A DNA stretch of 33,871 nucleotides, from NCBI GenBank assembly GCA_027061945.1, contig JAMOVR010000213.1:1-33871 (forward strand), in the 5' to 3' direction. The translations under genes were made by a program, and so were the position numbers. This stretch comes from Candidatus Heimdallarchaeota archaeon. GTDB lineage: Archaea > Asgardarchaeota > Heimdallarchaeia > Heimdallarchaeales > JAJRWK01. Shown here one piece after another: positions 32,561 through 33,871 of the stretch. Below the pieces are notes generated by a model that was given only the letters and a program-made list of their open reading frames with translations, was not told the origin of the DNA and made no database searches. Numbering within the stretch: position 1 is the first letter of the stretch; the number at the start of each line of letters is the position of its first letter.

Positions 32561-32908
32561 TTAATTTTTCTTGTATCCCTGTTTTTTTCGTTTGTAAAGT
32601 TTACTTTTATTTGTACTATATAATTTGCTATAATGCTTTTTTGTAATAAGGCCAGACTTTTTTTTCTTGATTTTTAAGAGTAGCATACTACCAGGTTCTG
32701 GAATTTTAGCATTAGAATTGAGAACTATTCCCACATATGGACTTTTAACAGGACCAAAAGGGTTCGTAGTTACACCTATTTTTTCCATATTTTCATTATA
32801 AACTATCATATCTTTACGCGGAATCTTACGTGATTTTAATTTTACAATTACTTCTTTACCTAAGATATGGAGAACAGTTCCTAAAGGTGCATAGGATTTA
32901 CCACTCAC
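32561..32908 (-). CDS. gar1: H/ACA ribonucleoprotein subunit Gar1
   Basis: A 115-residue Gar1-type protein of the H/ACA pseudouridylation complex, where it helps substrate handling by Cbf5. The core (about 8-85) is the small beta barrel: PLGTVLHILGKEVIVKLKS, DMIVYNENMEKIGVTTNPFGPVKSPYVGIVLN and PGSMLLLK. The C-terminal 30 residues are lysine-rich and probably touch RNA. Start is GTG overlapping the SRP19 stop codon (GTGA), with GGTGG upstream, so the two are translationally coupled. Confidence 0.9.
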   Translation of the reverse strand: MSGKSYAPLGTVLHILGKEVIVKLKSRKIPRKDMIVYNENMEKIGVTTNPFGPVKSPYVGIVLNSNAKIPEPGSMLLLKIKKKKSGLITKKHYSKLYSTNKSKLYKRKKQGYKKN

Positions 32909-33291
32909 TTCTTTTTCCCACCTTTGGTAGAAGAGGCTTTTTTACTTAATTGCTTTTTTGCTTTAGGTTTTTTAGACTTAGAAGTAATATCAGATTTCTT
33001 CTTTTTAAGTCTTCTAGCTATTTTTGCGACTTCTAAAAGTGTTCTTTGTTTGGACCATTCTTCTTTCTTATCTACTAAAACTCTCCCTTTTTTCTCCCAC
33101 CATCTTTTAGGATATGCTTTATCTTCTTGGATTTCAGGATTAAGTTCAAGATACTTAGCAGCAACCATTATTTTCTTTACTGTCGCCTCTGGGACAGCTA
33201 CATGTAACGGAATTCTTCTACCTTCAGAACGGGAAAGACTAGAATCAAAATATTCTGGATAAAGCACAAACTTTCTTTTTCTTCTAAGCAT
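32905..33291 (-). CDS. srp19: signal recognition particle protein SRP19
   Basis: A 128-residue SRP19. Conserved features are FVLYPEYFDSSLSRSEGRRIP (about 8-28), the invariant SRSEGRRxP RNA-binding loop, and the later PKRWWEKKGRVLV stretch. It binds the tips of SRP RNA helices 6 and 8 and readies them for SRP54. A Lys/Ser/Ala-rich tail of about 35 residues follows the domain. The ATG at 33291 is preferred to a GTG at 33300. It lies between S8e (about 140 bases upstream) and Gar1 (4-base overlap). Confidence 0.92.
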   Translation of the reverse strand: MLRRKRKFVLYPEYFDSSLSRSEGRRIPLHVAVPEATVKKIMVAAKYLELNPEIQEDKAYPKRWWEKKGRVLVDKKEEWSKQRTLLEVAKIARRLKKKKSDITSKSKKPKAKKQLSKKASSTKGGKKK

Positions 33292-33430
33292 TCTCTTCAC
33301 TTTTATGTTAGTAATTAATTTTTTTTAAGTCAACCGTTATTAGGGATATTAATAAATAGATACTGCCTATTTCAATTTGAAACATTAGAAAAAGGGAGGG
33401 ATTATAACGAAAGTTATTTAATTAATTAGT

Positions 33431-33838
33431 TTATTTTTTCCTCTTCTGTTCTTCTTCTTTTATTAATACTGCATTTACAATACCATGTTGCCCAGGTCTA
33501 CTTGTTACTCTTGCAAGTCCAAGTTCGGTCTTAATGATTGCTCCCTTAGTAACAATTCTTCTTCTGGTAAAATCTCTAGAAGCAGGGTTATGCTCAAGGT
33601 CTATGATCTCAACTCTTTTGGAAACTCCAGACTTAGGATCATAAACATTGGCGTAGTGAGCAAATATTAAGCGATACTTGAGGGAACCACCTCTTATCCT
33701 TTGTTCCTTTCTTTTATCATATTCAGCGATCTTTGTTTCTGCGGGATATCCTCCAAGTTCTCTTAGCTTCTTTTTTCTGTAAAGGTGATATCTTCCACCG
33801 GAGATTTTTCTTTTAGATAGTCTTTGCCAACGAGCCAT
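33431..33838 (-). CDS. rps8e: ribosomal protein S8e
   Basis: A 135-residue small-subunit protein found in archaea and eukaryotes, not bacteria. The start ARWQRLSKRKISGGRYHLYR is the conserved S8e N terminus, followed by RKKKLRELGGYPAETKI, RGGSLKYRLIFAHYANVYDP, NPASRDFTRRRIVTKGAII and GLARVTSRPGQHGIVNAVLI. It is full length for archaea. First gene of the S8e-SRP19-Gar1 set; the 33 bases upstream inside the window show no gene. Confidence 0.96.
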   Translation of the reverse strand: MARWQRLSKRKISGGRYHLYRKKKLRELGGYPAETKIAEYDKRKEQRIRGGSLKYRLIFAHYANVYDPKSGVSKRVEIIDLEHNPASRDFTRRRIVTKGAIIKTELGLARVTSRPGQHGIVNAVLIKEEEQKRKK

Positions 33839-33871
33839 ATGTCAAGCCCTTCTTTCAGTTTTTCTCTAAGT

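Noticed and set aside
33735-33871. Minus-strand frame entering from the right edge and overlapping S8e
   Set aside because: It would overlap the S8e start by about 100 bases, shows no recognisable sequence, and is too short to judge.

Overview
The window is AT-rich archaeal DNA. Ribosomal protein S8e, SRP19 and Gar1 sit together at the right end. Other archaeal marks are a type II IPP isomerase, ADP-forming acetyl-CoA synthetase, a SpoVT/AbrB-PhoU regulator, box C/D guide RNAs, TATA-box promoters and GGTGATC/GGAGG ribosome binding sites. An Rpc34-type protein, a RING-like zinc protein, a Ras/Arf-like pseudo-GTPase, a flotillin/NfeD pair and a secreted caspase-fold protease together suggest an Asgard-type (perhaps Heimdall-like) or TACK-related lineage. 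That placement is inference; no rRNA gene is present to test it. I saw no tRNA, rRNA, CRISPR array, prophage or complete insertion sequence.

Layout. 1-3060: two small membrane proteins, a divergent DUF134 regulator and a FetAB/YbbLM-type ABC transporter. 3193-5840: a flotillin-like SPFH protein with an NfeD-like partner. 5936-7018: an AbrB-PhoU regulator. 7019-7584: a noncoding stretch with one clear and one degenerate box C/D sRNA and two hairpins. 7585-9336: a large protein with an apparent nucleotide-binding-dead small-GTPase domain. 9402-15852: metabolism and housekeeping (PurH, GTP-type PEP carboxykinase, EamA transporter, AlaX editing protein, MoaD/ThiS-like protein). 16027-18643: an ArsR-like regulator, a secreted caspase-like protease and IPP isomerase. 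19149-21375: the acdAB operon. 21440-25906: an envelope block of a membrane-anchored winged-helix regulator, an Ig/CARDB-like membrane protein and a duplicated surface protein with a strongly palindromic upstream region. 26130-27058: the RING-like zinc protein and an unknown gene. 27299-29557: membrane pyrophosphatase. 29786-30202: Rpc34-like protein. 30319-32178: S9 peptidase, preceded by a structured IS200/IS605-like remnant. 32561-33838: the Gar1-SRP19-S8e operon on the minus strand.

How the genes fit together. AcdAB makes ATP from acetyl-CoA, PEPCK links C4 acids to gluconeogenesis, and the pyrophosphatase recovers energy from PPi as an ion gradient; this would suit a fermentative or peptide-using life supported by the S9 peptidase. 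S8e, SRP19, Gar1, AlaX and the C/D sRNAs serve ribosome, RNP and tRNA quality functions. The envelope block may form a sensing module in which an outward-facing sensor is joined through the membrane to a DNA-binding domain. The most unusual signals are the pseudo-GTPase, the surface-protein leader that appears to hide its ribosome binding site beneath a double palindrome, the RING-like protein, and the orphan IS605-like structured end.
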